From NCBI GenBank assembly GCA_018340805.1, contig JACMZG010001863.1, positions 21,356,085 through 21,420,084 on the forward strand: a stretch of DNA of 64,000 nucleotides, read 5' to 3'. This document shows, in pieces, positions 46,801 to 58,543 of this stretch (position 1 is its first letter; every line of letters begins with the position of its first letter). Under the pieces are notes generated by a model. That model was not told the DNA's origin, did no database searches, and saw only the letters and a program-made list of their open reading frames with translations. Source of the DNA: Microvelia longipes (lineage: Eukaryota > Arthropoda > Insecta > Hemiptera > Veliidae). The translations under genes were made by a program, and so were the position numbers.

Positions 46801-49800
46801 ATCGGGGCTTAAGAAATCTAAATAAGATGAACTTCCTGGCCAACACCAACCTGTAAATATAGAAAGATACACAATATGAAACAAAAGGCATAGTGCTGTA
46901 TCACAATATACTAAAAAGCATTTCCAAAATTGGGTACAGGGTATCTAAGAACTACTTCAGACTTGCTTTGCTTGTTCTCTGAAAATGAAAAAACGTACAA
47001 TTTAAAAATTAGTACATCTTTGGGTCTCGTTTCACATGTCTTCAGACAAGAAAATGAGCACATCTACCTTTGTAGACTACCTATATTATCATGAAACATT
47101 GTTTAATGGAATATTATAATTAAATAATTAATTATAATTAATTGATTATACCAAAAGATACAATCTAACCAAATTTCAACTAAATTGAATAGTTTTCACT
47201 GATTTATCAATGACGGTTAATGAATTAATGATTCATTTATTTTTTTCATAAACACCAAAGGTAAACTATAGAAAAAGAAAAACAATAAATATAAAAAAAG
47301 AACATTAAACTTCCCCACATAAAATACAGCTAAAGTGGTTAAGAAATCAACAAAAACTTAACAGTGATATTAGTTATCTTTTTACTTTTGCTGATATACA
47401 TTGTAGGTATATAGGAAAAGTATTGTGTTTGCATTAAAACTCCGGAAATGAGATTTCACTTGAATTATCTCTTTCAGGAGTTTTTGACACCTCTTGAGTA
47501 GTTTTCACAAAGTTGTCTGTCTGAATGTTTGTGTCATAGCTTCCGATCTATGATGTACAAAAATCAATTTTTAGCTATAGTAGTGATTGACGGTAAAAAA
47601 TGTTTTTATGGCAATAATGACACAGAAAAATGTTTAGGTTTTAAATTTAACTAATCTCTAAAAAATGATTATGTTAACTGCACAAAATATGAAATTACCT
47701 TCATAATCTGAGTTATCTTTATTCTTAACAAAATATCCATTAGCTGTACCATCATCATAAAGGAAGTACCCAGACTCTCTCTTGATATGAGGGTCAACAA
47801 TAACAACTAATTTTCTTCCTTTGGCTGTCAGGTTATGCTGCATGCTGATTGGATCACTAAACTTATACTGGTCCCAGGTGAAATACCTAAAAGCATGAGA
47901 GTATATAAAGCATAAAGTTAACAGATAGAAACAAAGGACAGATGCTGGAAAGGGACAGTAGTGAAAACCATATAAAGGGAAATTTAATTTCTTCATCGTA
48001 CTACCCATTAAAATAATATTATGAATTTCCAAATTAAAACAATAAATTTACTGTAATAAAAGCCAACCAACAACTAGTCATACTAACCAAGGTAGGCACT
48101 AAGTAAGGTAACATAATTTGATCTCTAAATTATAACATGATATCTCTTTATGGGTTTAAATAGATATAGGGGAGAACTTTATAAAAATAGAAATCTTAAT
48201 CAGCAAATAGCAACAACTAAATATAGAAATATTACATAATTTGAAAGTCAATAAGAATATTATTAACATCAAACATATTTAGTAGAGTCTATACTGTTAT
48301 TTATAATTTTTTAACATGTTATCTAGAATAAAATAATAATAAAAATACAATTATTAGAGCCTAAACAGTTTTAGTAGCTTGAAAGACTGGTTAGAGAAAC
48401 AATCTAGTGATTGTATTCAACTTTGTATTTGTTTATCACAAAAAGATTAAACAATGAATATTCTGTGACTTACTTTTTACCATCAGTGTGTTCAATATCC
48501 AGCCACATAACATCCATAGGAATATCATGAACATCAAACATATGATGCACTGAATTAACATCATCTTGTGTTAAGTAGTTCCATCTACACTGATGATATC
48601 CCAGTGAAAACATCTAACGACAAAAACAATTAAACATATTGTTACAACAACATAGTAAATAAGAACATTTGCATTTTAAGACGACACACAACATGGGTAG
48701 GTAAGGCATCACTAATTAAGCTCTCAATTACATTTCATTCAAAACATGAATCCATTTAAAAGAAAACCCATTTGTGTTTTAGGCAGAATTTTTTTATTTG
48801 AATATTTTATAATATTCAAATTAAGTTCCTGGCAGTAGACGAGGAACATGTTTATTTACAAGATAAAAATGAATCATAATGAACAAACAACATCTAGTCC
48901 AGTGGTTCTTATCTAGGGGGCCATGCAAAGGGTTTTTGGTGGGTGGGGAATACAATTTATGAAAAAAATCAAATTAAATGGATCAGAGATCCACTCAATA
49001 ACTAAATTTAGTTTACAAAAATAAAAGTTTGGAAAATTTTAGATGCATAATATCATGGAATATCAACCCTAGCCTTAAATAATTCATTGCCTTTCAAAGC
49101 AATATCTATGAGAAACAGGTTTTTCTTCAAATGTACATATTAATACCAAAGTAAGGAACCGCCTGCACATTGAATCTTGTTTGCAAGTTACTACAAGTAC
49201 GTCCTTTCCCTGAATTGAAACATTAGTTGAAGGTTTTAATGTTTTTTACTCAAAAAACTGTAACTGGTATTTAAAAAACTTAATAGTATATTCTTTAAAA
49301 TAATAAAAAGTTTCATTTTATTAATGATAATTTCTTAAGTTGGTAATTTTAATAAATAAAAAAGGTGTTATAATAAGTATTGGCAGTTTTATTGTTCCAT
49401 ACAATATAATAAAGGAGGGGGAAGGTCTCCCCTCCTTTGCCTTTTGGCCCCATGACTATTTAGGGGAGGAGGGTTAGGGAGGTAGCTAAAAAGTTAAGAA
49501 TCACTAATCTAGTCAACATTAATCAAATGGTAGAAATTTAAAAATGAAATAAAAATTCCTAATACAAACTCACTGGAGGTATAGGAGGTAAACCAGTTAA
49601 CACCAAATATTGTTTGGCTACATCTGCAGGAGTAGGTCCTAGGAATATGAAAGCATCCATATCACCAGACTCCGACATGAAGTGTGCATTGATATCACTT
49701 TGACTATCACTACCTCCTGATACATAGCTTACTAGGGATGAAACAACATTAGTGCTCTCTATAGATGTATCTACCCAAGTTTCGCTAGGGTTAAGCCACC

Positions 49801-52800
49801 ACACACCACGTGTACCTCTCTCTCTGTCAACAAATAAAAAATATTGTAAATGAAGACATGAATACAAATAAATAGACAAGACTCAATTTAGTCAAATGGG
49901 TTTCAGGTTAAGGCTAACACACATCACAGGAGATGTCCAAACTTTATGATAATACTAAACCAAAGAAACCGTGTGCTTTATTGAAAATATTTTTAACCGA
50001 GTATTTAATCCTCAAGATAAAAATTAATTTTTGTCTAAATACTTCAATTACTTGCCCTATAATTTCAATAATTATTCATTAAAAAGGACTTTGTATGTAA
50101 GCCTTATTTCACTTAAATTAATTTAGCATTAAAAATCTTTTAACTTTGTAAGTCAACCAGACAACAAGCATTTAAAGAATTTATTTCAGTAAGTTGCTTT
50201 ACTGAAATATTACTTGTTGCTTTACTGACTTATTTCATAAGTCTCTTTTTGTTAAAAAAATTACATTCTAACAGAAACTTATTTTAATCCAAACAATTTA
50301 ATAGGCCTCAAATAAATTTATTGGCTGGAAACCATTAATAACAATGTGAAAACAAATTTTAAGGAATATTCAAAGTTAAAGTTAAATTCTGAGGTATTTA
50401 TGTTTGATACTTACCCATGAGCATATAGAAGAGGTATAGCAGCATAAAGAGCCATGGTGCTGTCTAACTCATATTCAAATACATCTAAATTATAAAACCT
50501 GTAAGGCTCGCCTCCTTTCCTATAAAACATTCAAAAATATTTATTAACAACATTTTTATTTATTTTAAATTTAAATTTGTGGAGAGTGCCATAGTTTACT
50601 AATTGTATAATGAAACATGAATCTTTGTGTCATTTTGTTTCTAGCTAGTTCTTAATTTTGGTATCAAGTTATTCTGTTTTGTAAAAAATCAAGATTTCTT
50701 AAGGGTTAAAAGAGGTAATAAAACCAAAGATGTTTTCATACTCAAATAATTCTGTTTTTAACCATCAGAACTATTCAAATATGAAAATATTTTAACAGTA
50801 AATATTTTACAATAAATATATAAATAATTAATATAATAATAAATAAATTAATAAAACTTATTTATTTATATTATGAGTAATTTATAAATATTATGGACAT
50901 CATATTTCAATTAAAAAAATAGTAAAAGATTATGAAGAGAACCAGGAAGGAACATAACAAATATTATTATAATATTATTGACCCATCATTATCATTAAAG
51001 ATGTTATAAATTATTCATTGTAATTAACAATGAATAAATTATAAATTGTTCAATTATAAATTGTTATTCATCAATCTTCTTTAAAGGAATCCAGTGTTTA
51101 GAAAACTTTAAACAAGCCAAATGTTTTGAACAATGAACTCTTTTAATAAATTGAATAGAACATTGGGTGTAGTAGGGTTTTTATAGAAGACTATTATGGT
51201 GATGTTTCTGCTGTCAGCTATAAAACCTAAAAATGAATACATATTTAAATTTAACAATTCATTATGGGTAATAAATAATTTATACATAATTGAACCTATA
51301 ATTTTTTATGAAAATAAAGTGTATTAAAAAGAGTATTTACATATAGAAATTTTTCTTGCTTATTTTTTTAGCAATACATTACTTATACCAGTTATAACTT
51401 ACGTATTTCTAAGATGCAATGAGTCAGCATGCTCTGGAAGTCCATAAGCTGCTTTGGCACCATGGAATGTAAAATCTAGAGCAACAGCAGTTGGTCCATG
51501 AGGCTTGCTGTCATGGTGAGATGAAAAGTTTTCTTCCCACATGCCTTGTTCTTGTTCTGTTTTTAGTTCTTCCTCGTTTGATCTACAAAACAAACAACAT
51601 TGAACACCTTTGAACTGGATTATATAGATGTAATACACAGGACTGTTTTATTAAAGTTATTCAAGTTAATAATAATAAAACACAAGCAATGTTAAAGTAA
51701 AAATGAATGAGAAAAGCCCTAAAAAATCACTTAAAATTTCTATTAAAAAATAGGGAGAAATGATAAAAAAAATAAAACAAAACAGCTTACATTTTAGAGA
51801 CATTTAGTAAAGAAAAAGGAGACTGTAAAAGTAACTTAAAATAATAAAGTGTATACCTATCAATGACACATTAAGACATAAAAAGTAGAAACAAAAATAA
51901 ATGAAACTTACGGTTTATGTCTAGTTTGTTCAAATCTAAATAACCCTTTGGTATTAACAGACATTATAGGAGTTTGCTTATCAAATATATCTATTCTAAA
52001 AGGAGATGCTTGCAGTACTATCTTATAACCTCTATAGCTAAGTTCAACATAACCTTCTTTCTTGTCAACAAACTTTAATCTAAAAACAAAATACAGCATT
52101 TTAGTTTTTATTAATTTTATAACTACATCCTTTAGAATCTTTACTCAGCTTATATAAATAATTATTTATAAAATAATAATTTTAATATGCCACTTACTCA
52201 GATAGTGTAGGTTCTCCATCAAGGGCACTAGAAGGATAAAATCGGTGTCTCAGAGGTTCAGCCTCAATAATCTGCAGCCTGAGCGAATTATGTTCAAGTC
52301 CAGATAAATGTAAATTAAATCTAACTTTATTATCTGTATTAATTATTTGAGCAGTTACATATTCATTTTCTGTTTTAACTGTATCTAAGTCTAACTCGTA
52401 GATTGATTTACCTGGCTCCATTCCTCGACACCGTCTAAAAAATTACAATCCAAAGTATAATAAAGGAGAATGTATATTTTAATGATAAAATATATAGCCG
52501 CGCACAAGCTATAGCTTATGCGGCTATTAAATAATTTATTATTTTCATAGTTTCATTTGTATATTCCATTGTCAAATAGACTTTTATTATTATATTACTT
52601 ATAAATGTTTTATGCTGATTTTATATTATACTGTATGTATGCTTTTAAAATAATAAATAAATCTTAATCTTAATAAAGAGGATAAATCTAGTTTTTAAAT
52701 CCAGTATAGTTGATTTTTAAAAATAATAATTATTCAATATTATTGATGTGTAAGGAATTAAGAGGTAACAAACTTAATGAAATACACTTCATTATTCAAT

Positions 52801-55289
52801 TCAGCGCTAATTTAAAAAAACAATGGACGCAGAACAAAATAGTTCATAGCAAAAATTGCACAAGCCACTGACCTTAAAAAACAACAAAAAACTTAAAAAT
52901 TAATCACTCACTTGCAAAAACTGCTTTGATCACATGTTTTGAATTTGCTCCTATCTACAGAAGAGCCATAGTAAACCATAAGTAGAATTATAAGAACAGG
53001 ATAAAACCTAAAAATAATAATACATCACTTTGCTGATACAATATTTCAGGATACAACAAGGGAGATAGAATCTGGTCCACTTTGCTGTACATACTGAATT
53101 ATTGAAGTTAAGTAAGTATTAGTGAAGTAATAATTCATTGTATTACTCTGACTAGTTATTTCACTAAAATATTTATGTTTTTCAGCAAATAACTTAGCAC
53201 TTAACAGTTAACCTCACAGAATTTTTATTCCTACCAGTGCCCAACCTATGCTAATAATATAAGTATGGGCTTCAGTGATGTAAAAAGGAGGGGTCGGCGT
53301 AGAGATAGAGTTCCGACTCTCACCCTTATATATCCGAATATCTGCATTGCAGCACCACATATCCAACTATCATAGAGATATATTACTAGAGGGGGCATAG
53401 CCTATCTCAATACATTGAAAGGCCTAAATTATCGTTTTGGGGCTCTGTGTAACCTCATTGAAACCTCCTTTAAGAAAGAATTAAGGTTATAGTAAATTGT
53501 TTTTGCCTTCCTGCAAATTTTATGTGATTTGATATGTATTTAAATTAAACATTTGACTACTTAAGTTCCTGTATTTTTGTTCTATTTATTTGATTTTATT
53601 GATAATTGAAGGTGATCAGGTTACTTATTTGATGTTTCAAAATTCAACCAATAATAATATATCACTATGCCTGCCACCCTACCAATTTTCACCAGCTATA
53701 ACAATCGAGTCAAGCAGCTTTCTTTAATATCAAAAAGAAAAATTGTTGAACATATTAACAAAGGCACTATTTGTTCACTAGTGCTTAGCAACAGTTAGAC
53801 ATCAAAAAAGTCAGATGTAAGAACAAATGGCACTGACTTACAGCATAGTAGTTGATGGAAGGATTTTGTAGAACATACTGGTCAACTCCACTAAAATTTA
53901 AGATTTGTGCTTACGCGAGCGGCTGTTTAAGTGACTTTTTATTATGAGAATTCTAGCTAAAACGCCCAGTTAAGTAATTACAGAGTAGCATTTATAGAGA
54001 TGTATACTACAGGGGGAACAGCCTATCTCAATACATTGAGAGGCTAAAAAATCATTTTGGGGCTCTCAGTGGCTCTGTGTAAACTTATAGTGAAACCTCT
54101 TCAAAAAGTGAGTTAAGTTTATAATAAATCTATAGTTTGTCCACCAGCATATTGCTTGTGTTTTGATTTAAATTTTCAACATACTCCAATATAAGTCAAT
54201 GTAATTTTGAACTGCCTTTTTGATTATATTTATAAGCGAAGGTAGTCAAATTACTTTTTCAATGTTTCAAAATTTAATCTCTAGTAATAATATCTCTATG
54301 TTAGTACTCTTGTTAAAACTTGAAAGAAAAAAAGTACTATCCAAGGAACTTTAAGTTGTTTAATTGTATACATCCATAAAGGAGTAGCAAAAACATCAAC
54401 TCTTGATTTTCCTTGTAAATAAACTTATATGTATTTACAGAGTTGGATGTGTACGCTACTTGGTGAACGCGAAAATGCGTTCTAAAGTCAATTATCAAAG
54501 TCTTAAAAGGCCGTCTTCATGAGCTGAGACCTAAACTTCGTGAGCTGAGACCTAAACGACCGCTAGAAAAATATGTAGCAATAGATTTCAAGCTCTTGGG
54601 GCCCACCTACAATATAAAGGTTATGCTATGCGGAATCCACAAATGTATGAACTCTGTCATGTGAACTCTACCTATGTAGCTAAGATGCCCAATCTTAGCT
54701 ACAAATTTTTGTAGCTTATGTGTACAGTTGCGGAGGCGACCTTTAACATAAACGACCCATTGCGTTGATACACATTCTTGATGTAGCTAGAATGTACGGT
54801 AACAATGCTGTACAGTAGTGTTAAACTCATAGACATATAGTTGACTAGACTCCACTTAATTGAAAGATGGTCCATCGCACCCATAGGGAAAAGGGTGGGA
54901 GTCTAAACAATGTCTCTACCGACCTCTTATTTTTGAATCACTTCAGTATGGGCTAATAAGCCCTCACATTGGTCTAGCCCAATCTCAGGGTATATATATT
55001 AATTATTTTTGGGTCTTCCTTGAAGTAACCTTACACATAAAACGTTTACACCTGTAATGTGACAGGAGTCAGTTACACTATTCGAACGATACCCACTATA
55101 CCAAGTTAGCCTCAGAATTCAGCAGCATTTCATTTTAAGACTTCTTCAAACAAAACCAAAAAAAGGTGAAATGATTACACCCATATTATAAAGATGAATT
55201 TATTTAAGATAAGGATAAATTAAACTCAAAAGGCAAAGTTCAAAGTAAATCCTGAAATGACAAACTTACAAACAAACTCTACTGCTCAT
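37852..55289 (-). CDS. GANAB: Neutral alpha-glucosidase AB (glucosidase II alpha, GANAB)
   Basis: GH31 ER enzyme that removes the two inner glucoses from N-glycans in the calnexin cycle, as a dimer with the PRKCSH beta subunit. Minus-strand exons: 55270-55289, 52912-53007, 52198-52434, 51912-52079, 51403-51582, 50415-50519, 49574-49823, 48474-48613, 47699-47886, 46778-46850, 45803-45968, 44618-44890, 42790-43039, 42244-42392, 40396-40509, 39152-39267, 38279-38373 and 37852-37964. They join in frame to 910 residues (human 944). The first 23 residues form a hydrophobic signal peptide before VDRSKFKTC. The catalytic nucleophile is Asp504 in [10 protein letters not shown] and the acid/base is Asp585 in [28 protein letters not shown] and RAHAH are intact. 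The 20-bp first exon is the least certain part; it was chosen because it supplies Met, matches phase and completes the signal peptide. Confidence 0.95.
38822..38921. repeat. 100-bp near-perfect palindrome
   Basis: Two arms of about 49 bp in inverse orientation around a 2-bp centre. The inner arm is ATATCACAATTGTAAATACA and the outer arm AAAAAACTTAATTTTATTTT, with one short mismatched stretch between. It lies in the GANAB intron 38374-39151 and may be a tiny foldback MITE. Confidence 0.8.
41537..42110. mobile_element. Foldback/TIR element in a GANAB intron
   Basis: The left end (cctctccacaaaacaaaact, aaagagctttcaacct, gaggccatcatcagtgc) is the inverse of the right end (gatgacctctattaaggttg, aaagcactttgcc, gttttgttttgtggagagac) over about 70 bp. 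The interior is non-coding and AT-rich. A solo terminus of the same family is at 21130-21215. Confidence 0.7.
43601..44028. mobile_element. Three-armed foldback element
   Basis: Arm 1 (43601-43735) is the inverse of both arm 2 (about 43770-43868) and arm 3 (about 43893-44028). Each arm carries gtgtaatggctgga, a ggtatttacgaaaaatt block, aaggatctgcaattctg and an atcggatg block, in one sense or the other. The outer ends CACCAAGA/TCTTGG with aggggtgttttgttaa are inverted termini. No coding capacity. In the GANAB intron 43040-44617. Confidence 0.75.
44051..44085. repeat. Perfect 16-bp hairpin
   Basis: The arm TAATACAACTCTGACT (44051-44066) pairs exactly with 44070-44085 across a 3-nt loop, in the same GANAB intron as the three-armed foldback, 22 bp after its end. 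Confidence 0.85.
46930..47590. repeat. Repeat A, rearranged copy
   Basis: The first part (gggtacagggtatctaag, cttgctttgcttgttctctga) is in the same sense as 34745-35545. The second part (about 47400-47570: ggtatataggaaaagtattg, gagtagttttcacaaa, gtacaaaaatcaattttt) is the inverse of that copy's end. In the GANAB intron 46851-47698. Confidence 0.55.
48900..49506. mobile_element. hAT-type MITE with 8-bp target-site duplication
   Basis: The element starts CAGTGGTTCTTATC and ends TTAAGAATCACTA, an inverted pair of the classic hAT CAGTGGTTCT type. Both sides carry the identical 8-mer ATCTAGTC (48892-48899 and 49507-49514). It is 607 bp, with no transposase, so a non-autonomous copy. It sits cleanly inside the GANAB intron between 48614 and 49573. 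Confidence 0.9.
53377..53710 (+). repeat. Repeat B, copy 2
   Basis: Direct match to 18105-18470: cctatctcaatacattga, cctcattgaaacctccttta, ttaaggttata, tgtttcaaaattcaaccaat and ccaattttcaccag. Confidence 0.65.
53990..54310 (+). repeat. Repeat B, copy 3 (diverged)
   Basis: Same order of blocks as copy 2 (cctatctcaatacattga, ggggctct, gagttaagtttata, gtttcaaaatttaatc, aataatatctctatg) but more diverged. It lies about 280 bp downstream of copy 2. Confidence 0.55.
54675..54703. repeat. Perfect 12-bp hairpin
   Basis: The arm TGTAGCTAAGAT (54675-54686) pairs exactly with 54692-54703 across a 5-nt loop, inside the TIR element in GANAB intron 1. Confidence 0.8.
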
Positions 55290-55610
55290 GATGGAAGCTT
55301 GCTAAACCTCTTTCAACAAGTAAATAAAAAACAAAGAATCAATGTAGAGTATACATATCACTTAATAATTAACTAAAACTAATTAAAATACTATTAAAAC
55401 ATCACAAGCCGCATCACATCTATCAATTTTTTAACTTTTCAGGGCAAAAACGAAAAACGTCAGTGTTATAAAATAAGCAGTGTTGACAACCGTCTCAATA
55501 ATCTAAAAGAAGATCAGTCTGATAAGAAAGCTCCAAAACATTTTGTTGTCCTGAATGTAGGGGAACTTTTGACAAAAAAATAAGAACTCTGATAAGATAG
55601 ATATGAAAGT

Positions 55611-55645
55611 CAATATTAGGTGTTGCTATACATCACCTAATATTG
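55611..55645. repeat. Perfect 12-bp hairpin upstream of GANAB
   Basis: The arm CAATATTAGGTG (55611-55622) pairs exactly with 55634-55645. It is about 320 bp upstream of the proposed GANAB start codon. Confidence 0.8.
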
Positions 55646-56329
55646 ATTTTCAGACGGCTGTAAACTCAAACATATAATTTGTCTTAAAACTCAAATTTTA
55701 AATACCCGCTCCTAATGTGGGCCCTGAAGCGGCCACATATTTGTCTTATATCAGTTTGTCGATCCGATATTGCGTTGGAAAGTTATCGTGTTCCATAGAA
55801 GCGTCGCAACATTAGAGGCATCTAGGAACATTAAGGGTCCATTAGGGGCGGCTTGGATATTCCATTGGATATATCCACCAAACCAAACCAAAAAAACATT
55901 TACAATTTATGACTTATTGCACTCAAACAAACACCATGGACTGTAGACACGTTGGCATTATATGTATATTACTCTACATATTTTTATAATATTAAACAAA
56001 TCAATAATTTTGTAAAGGAAACCTTTTTGCCTTCTATACTGTCTTGTATAGAATCAAGACGCCTTACTTTATGAGTTATACTAAAACACATCACACTTGT
56101 GTATAACAGTTTACCGGAACCAAGTTATCATCAACCAAAACACGAAATATAAAATATTTAAGCAATAGATCAATAAATGCGAGATAAATAGATAAATTAC
56201 CGACCGAATCGTTATGCCCCGTTCCGGTAAATGTAAGCATTAACCGCAACTAAAGCTGAACCGAAGGCAGCACTAGTTCCGAGTTCCGGTAGTACAGTCT
56301 CGTTCCGTAAATTATAGCATCTGCCAGCA

Positions 56330-56349
56330 TGAGGCATTATAATGCCTCA
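56330..56349. repeat. 20-bp perfect palindrome
   Basis: TGAGGCATTATAATGCCTCA, a perfect dyad, followed directly by the atgtcggtaat motif that recurs near 56505 as atatcggtaat. Confidence 0.85.
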
Positions 56350-56864
56350 ATGTCGGTAATATTAATATGGATCTTGTATTAGGACCAGATACACTTATTA
56401 GTATTAGTTTAGAACCAAAAATAATTTTATTTACGGTTATAAAGTCCCGTTCCGTAATTGCTTACATTTACTAGAATGGGGTACTACAATCCCTCAATAT
56501 CGGTAATTTATCGATAGATTTTTTAATATTAATTTGCATTTATTGATATCTTTCATATCTTGGTTGTTTATAACTTAGATCCGGTAAATTCCATTCCGAG
56601 TTTTAGGGACTCCCTATATAACAGTATAACATAGTAGACCAAGACAAAGCCATTATTTTTTACTTTTCCTCATTTATGAAGTAGGCACATAGGAAATGTG
56701 ATGTGTTAAAATGTAAAATATACAAGTAGTCCTTGATAATTGATTATCTCCTCTATAAAGCATAAATAAGAACCATAAGCAAGAAATGGATTGCGGAAGA
56801 AAATCGGATGCGGACCACCACACCAAATTTATTTTGTAATTATAAACTTATATAATGTTAGAAA

Positions 56865-56960
56865 ACCGATAAGAAATTATCGCCCTCACCAGGATTCGAA
56901 CCCAGGTACCCTGGCTTTGAGTTCTCTGAGTACTAGTATTGACACCGGGCTATTTTCATT
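56865..56960 (-). repeat. tRNA-derived SINE head (minus strand)
   Basis: On the minus strand: tagcccggtgtcaa, actagtactcagag, then a perfect B box GGTTCGAATCC (within 56891-56903) and tggtgagggcgataatttc. This is an RNA polymerase III-type promoter in a SINE arrangement. The acceptor-stem ends do not pair as a full tRNA. Confidence 0.6.
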
Positions 56961-57335
56961 AAACTCACAGGTGCAGGAAACATTAAAAACGGCTCACCTA
57001 TTGAAATATGTTGTTTACCGGCTGTATTTTAGGTTTTCCGGCAATTGACCAGCGTTGTGTGCACTTTTAGACCTGTTTTAATCAATTTAGCGCCCAAAAA
57101 CATTGAAAACGACAACTTACTCGACACACTAAACAACACCTATTAATCATCAACCTTTTTTGGTCACTTACAGTGGTCGTATCGACTTCTTCCGATTATT
57201 CTCGGATGTCGACAATAATAACCTCGAATTTTACATATTTTTTTGGAAATTTTGCTGAGTCAGCAAACCCGGTTAATAATGTCACAACCAGGTTTTCAAT
57301 AGGGTTCGTGTCCCCCAAGGTTGTGTTTAGCACTA

Positions 57336-57834
57336 CAGTCTATCGTTTAGTTTAAAAATCCTCAAGGTCATAAGCATTTTGGGGATTGACCAATCAGAAA
57401 AGCCGCTGCCAACCCCTCACGTGAAAAGAGAAAAAAATCTCTACCACAATAACCGCTGTAGGGAAAAAACCTTCTTCCCGAGAATCGTTTACTTTGTTTG
57501 TGGTTCTTCTAGTGTTTAAAACGTTTTGAAAACAACTTTCAAAATTAATCATAATAATGAGAATCATAGAAATGTAATAAAATCATTCCCAAAATACGGG
57601 AAAAATAACCAGAAAATACATAATTACATAAATACATAATTCATACAAATACATAATTCAGTAAATACATAAATTATATACAAATACAAATACATAATTC
57701 AGAAAATACGGGTAAAATAACCTGTTTTGTTTTTATAGTTTTTTTCCCGCTCCCTTCTTGCAGGGAATTTTTTTGTTTATAATCGGCAGTGCCTAAACTG
57801 ACCTGTCAAGATTTTTAAAGTAGTCGATGGCCTG
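57336..57834 (+). mobile_element. Mariner-type MITE, copy 3
   Basis: TA-flanked (57334-57335 and 57835-57836), starting CAGTCTATCGTTTAG. The right terminus is diverged (tagtcgatggcctg). The interior is enlarged by a local tandem of aatacataattca-like units (about 57615-57705), which accounts for the 499-bp length against 406 bp for copy 1. Confidence 0.8.
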
Positions 57835-57915
57835 TAAGTCTAATTAAAATATATTTATCCGTAAGAAAGGTAGCATGTTTACAAAAAATGTCTAGAAATA
57901 CACCACACACACACA

Positions 57916-58037
<122 letters not shown>

Positions 58038-58265
58038 GCGGAAAGTATTTCCTGTTATTGAGGACCTTAAAACGGATTTGTTCAAGGTTCGACTACCGCC
58101 ATGACGCGTATCTCAAATTTTAGTGCATTTTTCCAAAGGAAATTCGCTAAAATTAATGCTGCTACGTCTATAGCAAACTTAGAAACCTATCTTGAATGTA
58201 TTTAAAATCTAAGATGAACGATATGTGTTTAGGTTATCCAATAGAAGGACTACTCAATAAATATG

Positions 58266-58386
58266 TATCTTAATTATTTTGATTTATTAATCATAGAAAA
58301 CCCAATTTCGATTTCATGATGTTATAATCATAAAAGGGAAATCGAGCTTTCTTTGATTAATAAATCAAAGTAATTAAGACACATTA
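58266..58386. repeat. Foldback repeat downstream of DNAI7
   Basis: gtatcttaattattttgatttattaatca at the left is the near inverse of tgattaataaatcaaagtaattaagacac at the right, with aatttcgattt / aaatcgagctt also paired. A second small hairpin, ttaagacac...gtgtcttaa, abuts it. Confidence 0.7.
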
Positions 58387-58494
58387 CTTTGTGTCTTAAT
58401 TATCTTGTCATAATACCTTGCCTCTCAGATTATAAACCTGCATGATGTTTTTGCTAAAATAAAGAAATTGATTTACGTCTCAATTTGTTAAATT

Positions 58495-58500
58495 TTTATT
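58495..58500 (-). terminator. DNAI7 polyadenylation signal
   Basis: AATAAA on the minus strand, 44 bp after the DNAI7 stop codon. Confidence 0.6.
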
Positions 58501-58543
58501 TCGAAGAAATAGTTTTGCTTGAAAAATCGCCACGGTATTAAAT

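Larger units (their letters stand above)
53246..54970. mobile_element. TIR element with internally duplicated repeat B, in GANAB intron 1
   Basis: The left end (ctaataatataagtatgggc, ttcagtgatg, ggtcgg.gtagaga, gactctcaccc) is the imperfect inverse of the right end (about 54890-54970). Inside are two direct copies of repeat B (53377-53710 and 53990-54310), a short tandem of gagctgagacctaaac (54519-54554) and a hairpin at 54675-54703. No long frame. Confidence 0.5.

Noticed and set aside
56791..57048. 85-codon plus-strand frame
   Set aside because: It runs across the antisense of a SINE head with a B box; no protein similarity is evident.
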